Assembly (NCBI GenBank): GCA_947172415.1
Contig: OX359198.1
Location: 1,891,401-1,955,400, forward strand
DNA: 64,000 bases
Source: Chondrosia reniformis
Lineage: Eukaryota; Porifera; Demospongiae; Chondrillida; Chondrillidae
Reading direction: 5' to 3'
Part shown: positions 52,001-63,676 of the stretch, piece by piece
Numbering within the stretch: the first letter of the stretch is position 1
How the letters are laid out: every line of letters starts with the position of its first letter
Translations under genes and position numbers: made by a program
Notes under the pieces: model-generated
What the model saw: only the letters and a program-made list of their open reading frames with translations
Database searches by the model: none
What the model was told of the DNA's origin: nothing

Positions 52001-55000
52001 AATGAAATCAACAATGTACTCCTCGTCATAATTGCCTACTTTTCCATTTCATTAACCTTCATTACATTTACTGAAAATTGAAAGGTTGCCTAGCAACCTG
52101 GAGGTCATACAGGAATTTCATAAGGAACCAATGCTGGGCAATGTCATGTTTGTTTACATGCCTCTCCTGCTAGTACAGACAGCCAGTCCCTTTGTAACCC
52201 TGACATCATGGGATACAGTTGTAAGTAATCTGATCAACTGGCTATGTAAGTGGGACGGCCCAGTGCACCTCAGTGTAGGTCTTGTGTTGTCTTATCTAAG
52301 CGTGACATACAACTTCTCATGGGCTGTCTTACCTGGTGAACTACCCTCCCATACATAGTACCACACTTAGTGAAAAAATAACATATCTGTGTACAGTGTT
52401 ACACAATTTAATGTGCTCACCAAATGTCAGTTGTTGAAGCTGTTATGTCGGCTGTTTATACCAAGTTTGCAATGCTTGTTATGCATGCCTGTATGGTTTA
52501 CAATCATTGTATTCATACTTTATTGATAGCACAAGTTAGTTTTTAAATTACGTTTCAGACTTTCCAGATAGGCTATTCCAGATAGGCTATTCCAGATAGG
52601 CTATTCCAGATAGGCTATTCCAGATAGGCTATTCTAGCTGGAATAAGACTAAATCCTTTTTGTTGATGTTGAGTTCTGATAGCCTAAACTTCCCATAAGT
52701 CAGCTTATTAACCTATATAATGTACAGTTAAGTGGAGACCATCCTATTATGTACGTATGTGCATGTATTCAAATATTAGTGGTAATGCACTCCATATAAT
52801 GCTTACATGCCCATGGTTCCCGCACAAGCACTCCTGAAAGACTTTCAATAAAGCATTGGTAATCATAGTGCTCTTTAGCCATCCAAGAAAATGTCAGGGC
52901 ATTGGCTTCTTCACAGTTACTATGGGATTCTGTTAAAGAAGCGAAAAGGGAGATCATAAAATTCTTGCTAATATAAGTATATAATATAATAAGCTTAATA
53001 TATTATAGAATACCTCAAGTTCCTATTAATGTCGCATTGAAGTTACAGCTTTATGATAAGTACAATCATGTTAATAGAGGAGTACTGTGTTGTAGTCCTT
53101 TAGTGACATTTAATTAAGGACTGGACTTTAAAATGTTCTATGAAAGGGGTGATAATTAATCTATAACCTTTGATGTTGTATGAAGTGGATATTCCTGATT
53201 GAATAGACAGTGTAGCATACTATTATCCATTGTATAGCCTGCATAACTGTATGTTATACATATTTTCTATTGATGAGCACTATCCCCATTCTTTGAATGC
53301 CTGTTTTAGTAAAATATGAATTGTTTAACTCTTTATATTCAACACATCAAAAATGCCTTCCTTATTACTTATAATTTACATTCTTTCAACAATAATGCCC
53401 TTATACCACATGTAGTAATTTCATTTTTGTTTTACTTTATGTAATTATCTAATGATATGAAATTCTCAGTTAATTGAAGCTTTAGTAGTCCCAAATAGAA
53501 AATTGCTCATATTTGTATAGTCATCATTGGATGCTTCCTTCCTTAATGACATTCCAATGTATGCTGATGTTATTCAGATGATTTCATTCCTCCGTGTTCA
53601 TTTATTAGCTGTTAGTAGGTTTTGTGTTGTTCTAAGGAATTGCTTATTTGGAAGTCTTGTGTCCCAGTTTATCTAAGTAAATGTTACTATTTTAAGATGA
53701 CCTTTGTGGGCAAGAGATTCGTGACGTCATAAAACGTCATATGAGGTTTTGTGACGTCATGCTCTTACGTCATTTTCTCTGTCTGTATCAAACATCTAGT
53801 ACACTGGTATCAAGTTGGTTTGTTTCATCTGCTACATACAATGCTGCATTAGATGAATAATTCTCTTTTGATTTTCTCCTAATTTACTTAACATTAACAT
53901 GTGTTTATCATTAGATTTTAGAGAAGCTTTTCTTTGTCCCTTAGATTCCACCCCACCTCGAAAGAGATGAAATGATGAAGAATTTGGATGCTTTCCGTCA
54001 GCTTATTATGCATAAAAAGTTTCTACTTTGCATGGTGCGAAGCCTTGAAAGTCAACAAGGAAAGTTTACCCTCGTGGACAGGTGTAATGTAGCCTCTCTC
54101 CTAATGGTGGCTTTCCAAAATGATCTTGATTATGCTACCCAGTAAGTGATACCACTTTTCAATTTCCTGCTCACAAAATATGATCAGTGTTACCCATTGA
54201 GAATGTTCATGTGTCCTGAGAATGTTCATGTATCCAGGAACATCAATTGGTTAAATGAATTAGATTGTTTTATTACGTTAATTGGATTAAATTCAAAATG
54301 AAAAGGCTTAATTTCATTAGCTGTTAAAATATTAGACTTGTATGTTTATTGTATGAGGTTTCTTACTTAAAAAGTGTACATTCATGTACATATACATGCA
54401 TACATAAATACATATGTACATATGTAGCATTAGCAGGTCCTACACCTTTATAAATCCATTTAGTATCACTGGTACTATGAGGAAGAGCAGTATTTTATTT
54501 CCTGTTTACAGTACGTATATTGGAATGTGTGTTGTAATACTGATCGTATTAAGTGTTTGTCCTAACTAAATGTTGTATATGATTGATAGTCTACTGCGTA
54601 CGTAGTTTGCCAAAATTTTCCTGAAATGTACGATTACATGCCATTCCGTACATGCCAGTGTGTCTGGTATATTAAGTGTGTTAGATCATAGGGTTGAAGC
54701 ATTTACGAGATGGCAACCTTCCTTTATATTTGGCTCCTTATAGGATACTCATAGCTCTGTTACAAGAACTTATACAGAAGACAGTCACCAAGAACCATCC
54801 AAAGTTGTTGCTTCGTAGAACAGAATCTGTGGCAGAGAAGTTGTTATCAAATTGGCTTTGCTTTTTGCTCTATCCTCATGTGGTAGTAAGTTGTAAACGC
54901 ATTACATTCCCTCCTTTAGATAGCTCAGTATGTACATAGGAAAGGAAGTTGAAAGTTTTACATGTGTACATTGCTATTTACTGCATAGTTTACTGTTCTT

Positions 55001-58000
55001 CTTTCTGAACCCTTTGGGGAATGGATCTGTTCCTATGTGAAAAAGCCAGACTACATTAATAACAGGGCTCTTTTAAATTTATATTTCACAGGGCTATTAA
55101 TTTATGGCAAACAGTTCACAGGGTTGTTATATTTCAGACTTCACAGGGTCCAATAAAACAGGGCTGTGAAATTGTAAAATTGCTGTGAAATTTAATAACC
55201 TTCTAATCCTATGAAATTTCACACCATTTTCACATGCTTGGATTTACTAGTGTTAATGATTGCTAAATATAGTAGCAGTTGTTGGTGTATTTGGTACCAA
55301 GCCATTCCATTACTGGGTTTGTGTCTTTGAGCCATCTTGTCTTTGTTCTCTGCAGGAGCATGTTGGTGAGCCGCTATACGTGCTGTTTAGGGCCATCAAG
55401 AGTCAGCTGGAGAAGGGTCCCATTGATGTGATCACGGGTGAAGCAAGGCAGTCCCTGAACGAGGAGAAGCTGCTCAGAACGTCACTTGATCCCAAGGTAC
55501 GTTTCACCCTAAAACTAACCAATAACAACTACAGTACTTTTTGGTTCGTTTGTCCAGACCGGACATTGCAATCGGTAATCGCAAAAGGTTTTCACCGCAT
55601 GGGTAATCTAAGATACCATTTTCCTGCATTCTAGGCCTATTCTGTAAAAAAGCCTATAGGGGAACTAAACCATGCATGCATGTATGGTGAAGTCATTCTA
55701 GTGGGAAAGTTTCTTCAAATGGTAGTCGCGAGTTACCAATTGCAACTTCCAGTCTTAAAAACTGACCCAAAATGTGCTGTATGACACAGCATAAATATGG
55801 ATGTCTCTTTGGGTACTGTATAAGGTATCATGCTTTATGTGTATGTATGTATGTACCCAGAGATCAATGAGTTTTCTCTGTGTAGCAAGTTTAGGTTAAC
55901 AGTCTATTCTATTTGTATTTTTCTTTAGCCTTTTGTATATATTGATGTAAGCAATGTATATGTACGTAGGAAAATGGCTGGTGTTTACATTATTCATAAA
56001 TGTATTGTACTGTACGTACGTATGATAGATAAGTTTATTGGAGCTATCTGCAACAAAAATCGAGCGTTTTGACCCGTAGGTCTTCATCAGCAATAATACG
56101 TATGTCTTCCTTCGTTATGAACTCATGACTTTTTATCATTAAAATAATGTTGCTATGCTCTGTTTTTGTACACACAGTTAACATACAAATATTACCACAG
56201 AAAAGTATTTCATAAAGAAGTCCTTTATAAAATCCGTCTTTTCAATGGCTTTTAGTGAAGCAATTTTAAAAATTATAATTCATTGTGAAACTAATGGCTG
56301 GCTTCAGTAGACAAAGTTCTTCCCAAGGGTCTTCCTTCTTTCGTTTATTAATCTCTTTTTAGCAACTTTAGTTTCACTTCATTCAATGAGGTATTCCTCT
56401 TGGTATTAAATTATTATACAGTATGTACAAGTCTGCTAAATTGAATTGCGCTGCTACAAACAGATGATGCAGATCTTTTGAAAGCTAATGTTTTAAATGT
56501 ATGCCGAGTTGACTGTACATATTTCATACTCCCAATATACCTTCATAAGCCACACATAGATATGAGTTGGCTTAGGTTGTTAGTTTTGTTGTAGCTAGTG
56601 GTTTTCTCTAACAATGTTTTGCTATATGCATCAATGTTACTATTTCATTTTTATATTATCTCTAAATGGCAGCCAATTGATGCAGTCATTGTTGCTGATA
56701 ATGGTGAATTTACCATAAAGCTTTGGGATTGTGACAGCATCTCGCAAGTGAAGGAGAAAATCTTGGATGCCATTTATAAGAATGCTCCAGTGTCTTCCAG
56801 ACCACAGATTAGTGAAGTAGATCTGGGTAAGAACAAGGTGTTTCCCCCTCTGAACTCCTACTAGTGCTGCACATGTATGTCCACATGTAATATTGTGGAA
56901 TCCTTTTAATTGAGATCCTTATGAAAGGGATCTCCTCTTGTGAATAGGGTATATAAAGGCATGGATATCTGCTTATGAAAAGTCTAATATACCATTTTCC
57001 TACATGCTGTGCCTATTCTGTAAAAAGGCCTATAGGGGAACTAAACCTGAAGAGAGCTTTGAATGAAGATACTTGAGTCTTTTCTTTCTTTTTTTTTCCT
57101 TTCTTTTATCTTCTTTTCCACTGGGTCAGACAGCTGTTTCTGGGATTTCCACCCTTCATCAGTGATCCTGGGAGTCTTTGTCTTTTTCTTTATCTTGATC
57201 TTCTGTGAATCCTTATGACATTCATCTATTTTCGTTTGGTTATGGACATTTGGTACTAAAGATATTTGTAGTAAAGTGCTTCACATTAGAAAATATATTA
57301 ATATATAGGAAAACAAGTTTTACTAATAATGTCACAGACGTGTTTGCAAAATACGTAGCTTTGAAGGAATCACAATTTCACATTTCATGTACTAACAAGC
57401 AATCAGGTACCTATTCAATTTCCAAACTTTAGGGGGCAATGGTATGAGGGGTCGAAGCAATTTATATTAATTAACTTCCCAAATGTCTAGAGGGGGGCAA
57501 AATCAATCCTAGGAGGGTGAATGCCCCCTCCCCTCTATGAAGTCCTGGTCCCATTGTGGTTTTTTAGTATAACATGTTACAATTGTGTACATACGTGCGT
57601 CTGTACTTTAGGATTCAAAAATATTTGAATTGTGGGCATTTATCAATATCATGTATGCTGTATTCTTGTGTAGAAAATTAAATTGTTAAATTCCATTCCT
57701 TTACTTCTATAATCTCTGCCCTCTACACAGAGTTCCTCCAGACGGGTGACAAAGGTCTGATACTGCGAGATCATGACTTGAGCAATGTGGTGGAGGGCAA
57801 CTGGAGGAGAATCAATACATTAGGACACTACCACATTGCTGATGTAGTGAGTATTCATAGTGTTGTTAGCATATTAAGTGTTTTCCATTTTTAGGGACTG
57901 CTTCAGGCAGCCCCTATATTGTTTTCATTCTTACTTAGTTGTTACGCTCTCAGAGATATATACGTAGATAGATAGATAGGTGAATGGATAGATGGATAGA

Positions 58001-61000
58001 TACATATGTAGATGGATATATGGATGGATATATGGGATAGATGGATAGATGGATAGATGGATAGATGGATAGATGGATAGATGGATAGATGGATAGATAG
58101 ATAGATGGATAGATGGATAGATGGATGGATAGATAGATAGATGGATAGATGGATAGATGGATGGATAGCTGGATAGATGGATAGATTGATAGATGGATAG
58201 ATTTAATGTGGTTTCTTATGCAAGTATCATAACACTGTCTGTTCATACGTACTTGCTAGTGGTTGCATTCTACGTTTGTTTCCCTTTACTGCCGTTCTTT
58301 ATAATTTTGAGGATTTTTAAGGGTCAGAATCATTAAGACTACAACTATGTATATATAATCCAAAGTAATTCAAACTCGATTAAAATGGCAATGACCTTTG
58401 CACATGCTTAGTGCAATACCCTCTCTTGCTTTATATAGAAATGGATGAATATAGGCCCCTAAATCTAGGAAATTGTGTTTTAGTACATTTATTTCAGTCA
58501 CATAGTACCTTAGTCTCTTTCATTTGTCAGCATAGCAGCCTAGTAAAGCCGTGTTTTAATTATTCTAATAATCATGAGCTCTCTCAATACTACCTGTGCT
58601 AGTCTTCCTTTTATTTGTTTCCTTGTCTGATATACTCTAGTCTGCAGCCCACAAAAATGACCCAAAGAAGCCGCCCCCTCGATTTAGATTAGTGGAACGA
58701 GCAAAGGGAGCTTTAGTCTCCGGTAAGCCTGGTAAGCACCTTGCACTCGACCATATGTACTGGAATGTGTACCAGCGTTAGTATATGCGTACATCAGTCA
58801 TTGTACGTGTGTACCTTAACGTCCAGTGAGTACAAACATGTCATGCTAGCATAATCCCGTATATTTAAAAATGCATTCTTGTGGTCACATTTCTTGTATA
58901 ATTATTTTATAAATTTGAGTACTGCCAGTAGAAATCACAGAAAATCTCACACCACCCAAAATTAACTTTTTATATAAGATGTATGTATATACGTAAGGCC
59001 ATTAAAGAATGTTGTGTGTACAATATTTGGACCAATTTCAATTCTTTAAAGGAGATGCAATTGATTAGAATACCATATTGCATGCATCTTTACCATACGT
59101 ATGTAACATATTAAATGTATGGTGGCTGTTTTCACAATACATTTGTGGCCATTTACTGGGATTTCTAGTGATAGTAATCACTTTACATGCGTATTATGTG
59201 CAAATGCATATTGTTCTTGTTTGTACATGCGTACAAGGTTTATTGCATAGTACATACATACATATGTACGTACGTATATAGCTCTTTAATGCAGAGTATA
59301 ACTCTGTTTAACTGTAGTTACAGTTTCTATCTGCACATCATAGTGACAGATATATTAAACCTTTTCAAGTTCAAGTTTTTAGGATGTGTTGTCACTTGTG
59401 GTTTACTTCTTTATCAGTATAATGGATGAAAATTTCAAATTATTTATTTTCTGTAGTTGATACCATTGGCACTATAGTGGCTAACACCTCAGCCTCACCT
59501 CAACAAGCAGACATCTTTGCCGATGACTCGCAGAGGATTTGTCACATTGTGAAGCAAGACGAATCGGCAGGTGCCAACGGAGAGGCCAGAAATGCAAAGA
59601 TTATTTCAGAAGTGTTTCTCACACGATTACTCTCTACAAAAGTAGGGTTTTACAATGTGTATAACTTGATAAAGCTATCACACAAACATTTTACGTACGT
59701 AACTTACTCTGATATATAAAATCACCATTAATTAAGGTGAATGGCAATCAAGGTAGTGTAACATGATTGAAGCATTGCTGTGGCAATCGTGCAGTAGCTC
59801 AGTGGCAAAGCACTGGTAATCATAGCCAACTGTCCTGAGTTCCATTCCCAGTTACTGTTTTTTTGTGTTTTTCCCTCTTTACCTCTTTACCTCTAGATGT
59901 TTGAGTATTATTACATACTGTACATGTGTTTTCATTATCACTGCAATTAGTATTCATAGTCTCTGGAGTCTATTGAACTAATATCTTGGATCCTTTTTGG
60001 GCTTCCGAGGGGGAGGGGGTATTTTTCTTATACAAGGACAGAGTAAGGAGTGTTGTGTTTTATCTAATTTCCTTCTCACTTGCAGCGTATCTTACAGAGT
60101 TATGTTGACGATCTCTTCATGTCAATCTTCACAATACCAAGAGGAAAATCTCTACCAAAGGCTATCAAATATTTGTTTGATTTTCTGGATTTGCAAGCTG
60201 CTGAACTCTCTCAGAATGACCCAGATGTACTACATACATGGAAGACAAACAGGTTGGTGCAGTTGCAGATCTCTTCCCAGCTTTGTTGCTAGTAGTGATG
60301 ATATACATAAAACTTCTTATATTATTAAATTCTGTATATGGCCTGGTGAAGAAGAAGTAGGAGGAGAAAACACTTGTATCCTCATCCAAAGCTTTCACTA
60401 GGTTTAATTGCATATAAGCCTTTTACTCAAGAATAGGTGTTAGTAGCCTTTTAGTGTATAATCTAAATATACGTACTCTACATATACGTACTGTACATAT
60501 ATATATATACAGTACTTTTTGGGTCGGTTGTCCAGACCAGACATTGCAATCAGTAATCAGTAAGCACTTGTGACTACCATTTGAACAAACTTCCTACTAG
60601 AATAATGTCACCATGCAGTGATCACCTTTTTACCAATTACCAATTGCAACATCCGGTCCAGTCTGGACAACTGACCCAAAAAGTACTGTATATACGTACA
60701 TACGTAGTTTTATTTCATTATTGTATTTGCATCTACCTATCTGATTTAATAAGCTTACATCATTGTGTATGGTACTTTATAATTTGGCCTTCTTCTGGTG
60801 CTTGTACATAAATTCCTATCAAGAGTTATTTTACTGTTTAGTATATGTACAGTATATGTACAGTACATGTACAGTACATGTACGTTTGTGTAATAGTGAG
60901 CTATGTAGTTATGCTACATACGGATAATACCTTCCTATAGTCTTCCCCTTCGTTTCTGGGTGAACATTATCAAGAACCCTGAATTTGTGTTTGACATTCA

Positions 61001-62325
61001 CAAGTCTGCCACAGTGGATGGGTGTTTAACTGTTGTAGCTCAAGCCTACATCGATGGAACCTCCACAAGTGATTTGCAGTACAATAAGGACACTCCTTCT
61101 GCCAGACTGCTCTATGTTAATGAAGTCAAGGCCTACAAGAAGAGAATTAATGAGTAAGTAACAGAAGAGTGTATATTTTACCTAGCTTATCACAATAAAT
61201 GGATATCTATTTGTTTGTTACACGTACAATCTATGTCTATATAACCAACCTGACGTCCTATATTAGGAAGTGTACGTACGTATAATGTATTTCTAGTTAA
61301 TTTCTTCCTTTTATGTGAGATTCTGACTTAAAACTGTTCACTTTTAGCTATTATCAATGCTATTTATTAGAATGGTCTGAATCCAATATGTATGAAATAA
61401 CTTGTATGACATTGTGCTAATTTACAATTGAATGTCAATAATTTGAACACACTCTGGATCTGAAAAAAATTACTGTAAATGTAAATTGGCAGTAATATTT
61501 GAATTAACCACTCATTGTGTAGGCAAATGACACTGTATTGAAATTTGAGAATGTTCGTATAAAACTTGAAGATTGCACTGTATTCAAATCTCTACTCTAG
61601 AAAAGCTGCATTCTCACTGTTAACTGTTAATTCTCTTCTTTTTTTTTTTTTCATTTTCAGTTACTACAGTAACATTCAAGCATTGCCCAAGACAAATGAG
61701 TATGAGATGTCTGCGTACTTAAAAGAAATGTCACAGGTAATACAGGTACATATTATAATGCATATCAATTCACTTGAAGAGGAATAACTGTAAGTACATA
61801 CATATATATAGGCTTCATAATAGTGTTCCTCACAAGTTGAAGACGGTAGATGCATATAGGCAGATTAGAAAGGTTCCTGATTCCTACAGTTTAATCCATG
61901 TGAATGTTTCTTGTAATAAAATGCACCGATAGAGCTTTAAAATTACTGTTACAACAAGGAAAGAGCTTTAATAATGATTTTAACAAGTTCATTTGTAAGC
62001 TCTAAAATATTGGTAGTTTATCCTATACAGCTCCACACTTAGTGATGACCCCTAAATTATCTAAGTACGTACGTGCAGGATACTGGAGCTTTAAAATTTG
62101 TATCCCAGTCTATTAGATAAAGTTCTATTCTTTGATTGCAATCCCTTCATTTTCTTTCAGAGTCAACAGATGTACTTTGTGTCAGAGAGTGCTCTCTACG
62201 AACTCTTCAAGTATTCTTCTAAATTCAGTTTAGACCTCATTGAAGCTTTAGAGGAGGAAGGATTGACCAATTTAGCTCAAAACTTTGAACAGCTGAAGGA
62301 GTCCCTTGACCCTCCACCAAAGTAG
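38510..62325 (+). CDS. Gene C: complete canonical plexin (semaphorin receptor with RasGAP), 28 exons
   Basis: Single-pass cell-surface receptor; plexins bind semaphorins through the Sema domain and switch off Rap/Ras GTPases through a split cytoplasmic GAP domain. Exons read from GT-AG sites: 38510-39478, 39628-39840, 39905-40042, 40163-40408, 41568-41721, 46679-46781, 46900-46996, 47074-47202, 47460-47682, 47872-48053, 48227-48624, 48843-49028, 49506-49599, 49682-49897, 50054-50203, 50405-50651, 51308-51447, 53945-54141, 54744-54885, 55356-55496, 56673-56826, 57731-57843, 58641-58722, 59457-59641, 60086-60252, 60941-61153, 61661-61736, 62161-62325. Together they make 5520 coding bases (1839 residues plus stop) with matching phases at every junction; usual plexin size. 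Start chosen because it opens a signal peptide and ATG lies in AAGATGG. No breaks seen. Head-to-head with gene B. Which vertebrate class (A-D) it matches cannot be said. Confidence 0.95.
40043..40135 (+). repeat. 27-base minisatellite, 3 copies, gene C intron 3
   Basis: Three copies of gagtgtctgtgtcatcatgttaggaga, starting inside the exon 3 donor (gtgagtgtctg). The same unit, expanded, occupies the same intron of genes A and B. In gene C the whole 120-base intron stays open in the exon 3 frame until TGA just before the acceptor. Confidence 0.9.
40163..50203 (+). CDS. Gene C exons 4-15: PSI and IPT/TIG ectodomain stalk
   Basis: Residues 441-1166. Exon 4 is a classical PSI module ([10 protein letters not shown], then CGWC). 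Exons 6-7 carry a second one (NCTSCTG, CTWC) and exon 10 a third ([15 protein letters not shown]). Exon 11 opens an IPT/TIG immunoglobulin-like fold ([20 protein letters not shown]), then a further one ([20 protein letters not shown]). Exons 12-15 complete the stalk with IPT-type strands. Several NxT/NxS sites fit an extracellular location. Phases alternate 0,1,2,0,0,1,0,2,2,0,0,0, and the same phase pattern occurs in gene B. The exact number of IPT repeats needs a profile search. Confidence 0.9.
40449..40625 (-). repeat. Foldback-family repeat copy, gene C intron 4
   Basis: Half-element copy related to 15150-15354, recognised by ggaattcccagaaacagctg and ggtttagttcccctat. The rest of intron 4 (to 41567) shows nothing recognisable. 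Confidence 0.7.
45178..45475. repeat. 18-base minisatellite, gene C intron 5
   Basis: About 16 copies of tggtagcccagtcttatg, with tta/ttg variation. It lies mid-intron between exons 5 and 6 with no coding role. Confidence 0.95.
45779..45957. repeat. Large inverted repeat (foldback), gene C intron 5
   Basis: Arms of about 60 bases (45779-45841 and 45896-45957) are near-perfect reverse complements, around a loop containing gtttcgacccgtaggtcttc. The loop motif recurs at 42529 and 56065. Probably a foldback/MITE type element; family not recognised. Confidence 0.8.
50405..50651 (+). CDS. Gene C exon 16: transmembrane helix and juxtamembrane segment
   Basis: Residues 1167-1249. A hydrophobic run of about 29 residues (roughly 1187-1215, [11 protein letters not shown] onward) ends in a cysteine cluster (CCIVCCVCC) that could be palmitoylated, then a basic stop-transfer [11 protein letters not shown] short helix-forming charged stretch follows, matching the juxtamembrane coiled coil of plexins. 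The exon ends in phase 1. It is clearly more diverged from its gene B counterpart than exons 1-15 are. Confidence 0.9.
50941..51307 (+). repeat. 22-base minisatellite made of splice-acceptor copies, gene C intron 16
   Basis: Seventeen units (two are 23 long) of gatcctcctttaacattcac followed by ct or cc. The last unit is the genuine acceptor of exon 17: pyrimidine tract, tttag, then CATTCACTGAG of the exon. Most units read tttaac or tttacc and so lack an AG; units 11 and 14 read tttagcattcacctga and keep a possible acceptor (AG ending at 51174 and 51240). Confidence 0.93.
51308..55496 (+). CDS. Gene C exons 17-20: first half of the plexin RasGAP domain
   Basis: Residues 1249-1455. Exon 17 starts AFTELQTDL, the usual entry to the plexin cytoplasmic region, followed by [10 protein letters not shown]. 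Exon 18 has [12 protein letters not shown] and [10 protein letters not shown]. Exon 19 has [17 protein letters not shown], which carries the paired arginines (R1385, R1386) corresponding to the GAP arginine-finger pair of known plexins. Exon 20 has [27 protein letters not shown]. All catalytic landmarks I know of in this half are kept, so the protein should be an active GAP. Confidence 0.93.
51448..53944 (+). other. Gene C intron 17 (2497 bases)
   Basis: Holds a foldback-family copy at about 51570-51775, five copies of a 14-base unit (ccagataggctatt) at 52556-52636, and the CRE cluster at 53722-53772. No exon-like sequence was seen. Confidence 0.7.
53722..53772. promoter_or_regulatory. Intronic cluster of CRE sites (gene C intron 17)
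   Basis: Two perfect palindromic CREs (TGACGTCA) at 53722 and 53752, spaced 30 bases (about three helical turns), plus CGTCA at 53735 and TACGTCA at 53766. The stretch CGTCATATGA is shared with the promoter of the same gene at 38476. It lies about 170 bases before the exon 18 acceptor. An enhancer or second promoter is plausible but inferred. Confidence 0.4.
55532..55779. mobile_element. MITE with TIR CAGTACTTTTTGG, TA target site (gene C intron 20)
   Basis: Terminal inverted repeats begin CAGTACTTTTTGGTTCGTTT and end in the complement, flanked by TA on both sides, as for Tc1/mariner/pogo-type DNA elements. A 65-base foldback-family piece (55605-55672) is nested inside. Non-autonomous; a second copy lies at 60510-60688. 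Confidence 0.75.
56673..58722 (+). CDS. Gene C exons 21-23: Rho GTPase-binding domain insert
   Basis: Residues 1456-1571. This ubiquitin-like RBD sits between the two GAP halves, as in all plexins. Visible matches to the family are [20 protein letters not shown], the RPQISEVDL strand, and [15 protein letters not shown]. Exon 23 is a short proline- and basic-rich linker ([15 protein letters not shown]). Its end is ambiguous: two in-phase donors lie 9 bases apart, at 58723 and 58732, so an isoform with three extra residues (GKP) is possible. Confidence 0.9.
56975..57218 (+). repeat. Foldback-family repeat copy, gene C intron 21
   Basis: Matches one arm of the 14629-15354 element, from ataccattttcctacatgct to cttgatcttctgtgaatcc. 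Further partial copies are at 51570-51775, 40449-40625 and 60338-60440. The rest of intron 21 shows nothing recognisable. Confidence 0.8.
57960..58202. repeat. GATA-rich microsatellite, gene C intron 22
   Basis: Long run of gatagatg/gatggata units. The open frames across it come from repeat translation only. Confidence 0.95.
59457..62325 (+). CDS. Gene C exons 24-28: second half of the RasGAP domain and C-terminus
   Basis: Residues 1572-1839. Exon 24 ends with [15 protein letters not shown]. Exon 25 has [10 protein letters not shown] and [10 protein letters not shown]. Exon 26 has [20 protein letters not shown], where R1693 matches the third catalytic arginine of plexin GAPs. Exon 27 has [12 protein letters not shown] and exon 28 ends in DPPPK then TAG at 62323. 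There is no PDZ-ligand-like end of the kind seen in B-class plexins. A candidate polyadenylation hexamer AATAAA lies at 62704. Confidence 0.93.
59789..59865 (+). repeat. tRNA-like SINE fragment, gene C intron 24
   Basis: Contains an A-box-like tagctcagtggcaaagc and a B-box-like gagttccattccc about 45 bases later, then a T-rich tail. It does not fold as a full tRNA because the acceptor ends do not pair, so a tRNA-derived SINE or tRNA pseudogene is more likely than a working tRNA. Confidence 0.45.
60510..60688. mobile_element. MITE with TIR CAGTACTTTTTGG, TA target site (gene C intron 25)
   Basis: A 179-base element with long terminal inverted repeats (CAGTACTTTTTGGGTCGGTT and complement) between TA dinucleotides. 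It is a cleaner copy of the element in intron 20, without the nested insert. Confidence 0.8.
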
Positions 62326-63676
62326 ACTTTTTCTGGGGCTGAAGTGTTACGTAAATTTTTAACATATTGATCGCTTGTTACTAAATTTAATATGTACTTT
62401 CTGAAACTCTAGATCATTTGATATGATGTGCCTGAGCAACCTATATGTATGGACAGTAAATGTGTATACTTTCTTTAAACTGTTTATACTCTATTGTAGT
62501 TGTTTAGCCAGTACTTGACACTTACTTGTTGTAAACTGATTCCACTTGTGCAGTTTCTTCTTATTGAATTGTGTAGTCATTGAAATTAAAATTCTTCGTA
62601 TCCCCTTTGTAACTGAATATCCGTATATCAAGGAAAGCAGATTCTCCTTAGAGATGCGTCGTCTTAATGTAATACTAATAATAATAATATTCAGATGCCT
62701 AAGAATAAATATACTATATTCTTTGTCCACTGTGTTCAAAAGGAACATTGAATTTGAACTAATGGTCTTGAACTAAAGTTCCACTCTGGTTATAAACAGT
62801 AAAATCATTTCAGACAAATGGTCAGCTTTTTTATCCAAGAACTTTGATTCACTGGGTACCAGTCTCCAAAATTTCTAGTCTTAGTTTTGTTTAAATTCGA
62901 GCAAACCTTCTCAAGTAAATTCTAATGACGAATACATACATATGAGTTTTGAAACATATCAAGTCCTATCTCTCACTTACACATTTGCACGTATAGGACG
63001 GTAGTTGGTGTATTGGTGTAATTTCTTTAGAAGGACTCTTAAGCTTGTTGCTGTTGCATATATGTATTATGATACTTACAGACCTTCAAAAGTATACTCT
63101 ACGCTCGAGTTTGAATAAAACATAAGTAAAAAAGATGCCAATCACATACAAGCGTTACCCGAGGAACTGAAAGCCTTGAACCCTTCGCATTTTGCACTAG
63201 TTGTACAACTCACAGCGAGCAATAACTAGTTTCTCAAGATAGCGATATATACGCACCTTTCTTATATACTCTAAAGCTATAGCTAGGGGTCTACTAGAGT
63301 AACCAATCAATAATCGGTCCCTCGTATCTCAAAAACTACGAAAGCTATCAACTTCAAATAAACATCATTACACAGGCCTTTCTGAGAGAACATAGTGTAC
63401 GTAATCAGGAATTTCTATCTCACTGCATCTTTGCGCTAGAGACGTTTGAAGAGGATGGCCGAAAATATCGATTATTACTCTATTAATTATGCAGAAACCC
63501 CGCGAAAACATCAGATTGTCCGCGAAAGAAATCAAATCTGATTGAAGGAAATATTCAGCCACTCATTGCCAAACAGTATATATACCGTACAGTGACTGAT
63601 ATAGGAGGTCAGAGCTTAACAGTAGTTAAATCAGTTACCGATCATTAGAAGAATTGATTTGTAGAATTGAATTATC
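62326..63676. other. Intergenic: gene C 3' untranslated region and gene D promoter
   Basis: AATAAA at 62704 is a candidate end for gene C. TATA-like sequence at 63577 fits gene D. Nothing else recognisable. Confidence 0.5.

Noticed and set aside
57950-58246. Open frame rich in SIYPSIHLS
   Set aside because: Translation of a GATA microsatellite.
59789-59865. Functional tRNA gene
   Set aside because: A- and B-box-like sequences are present but the acceptor ends do not pair and the B box is imperfect; listed as a SINE-like fragment instead.
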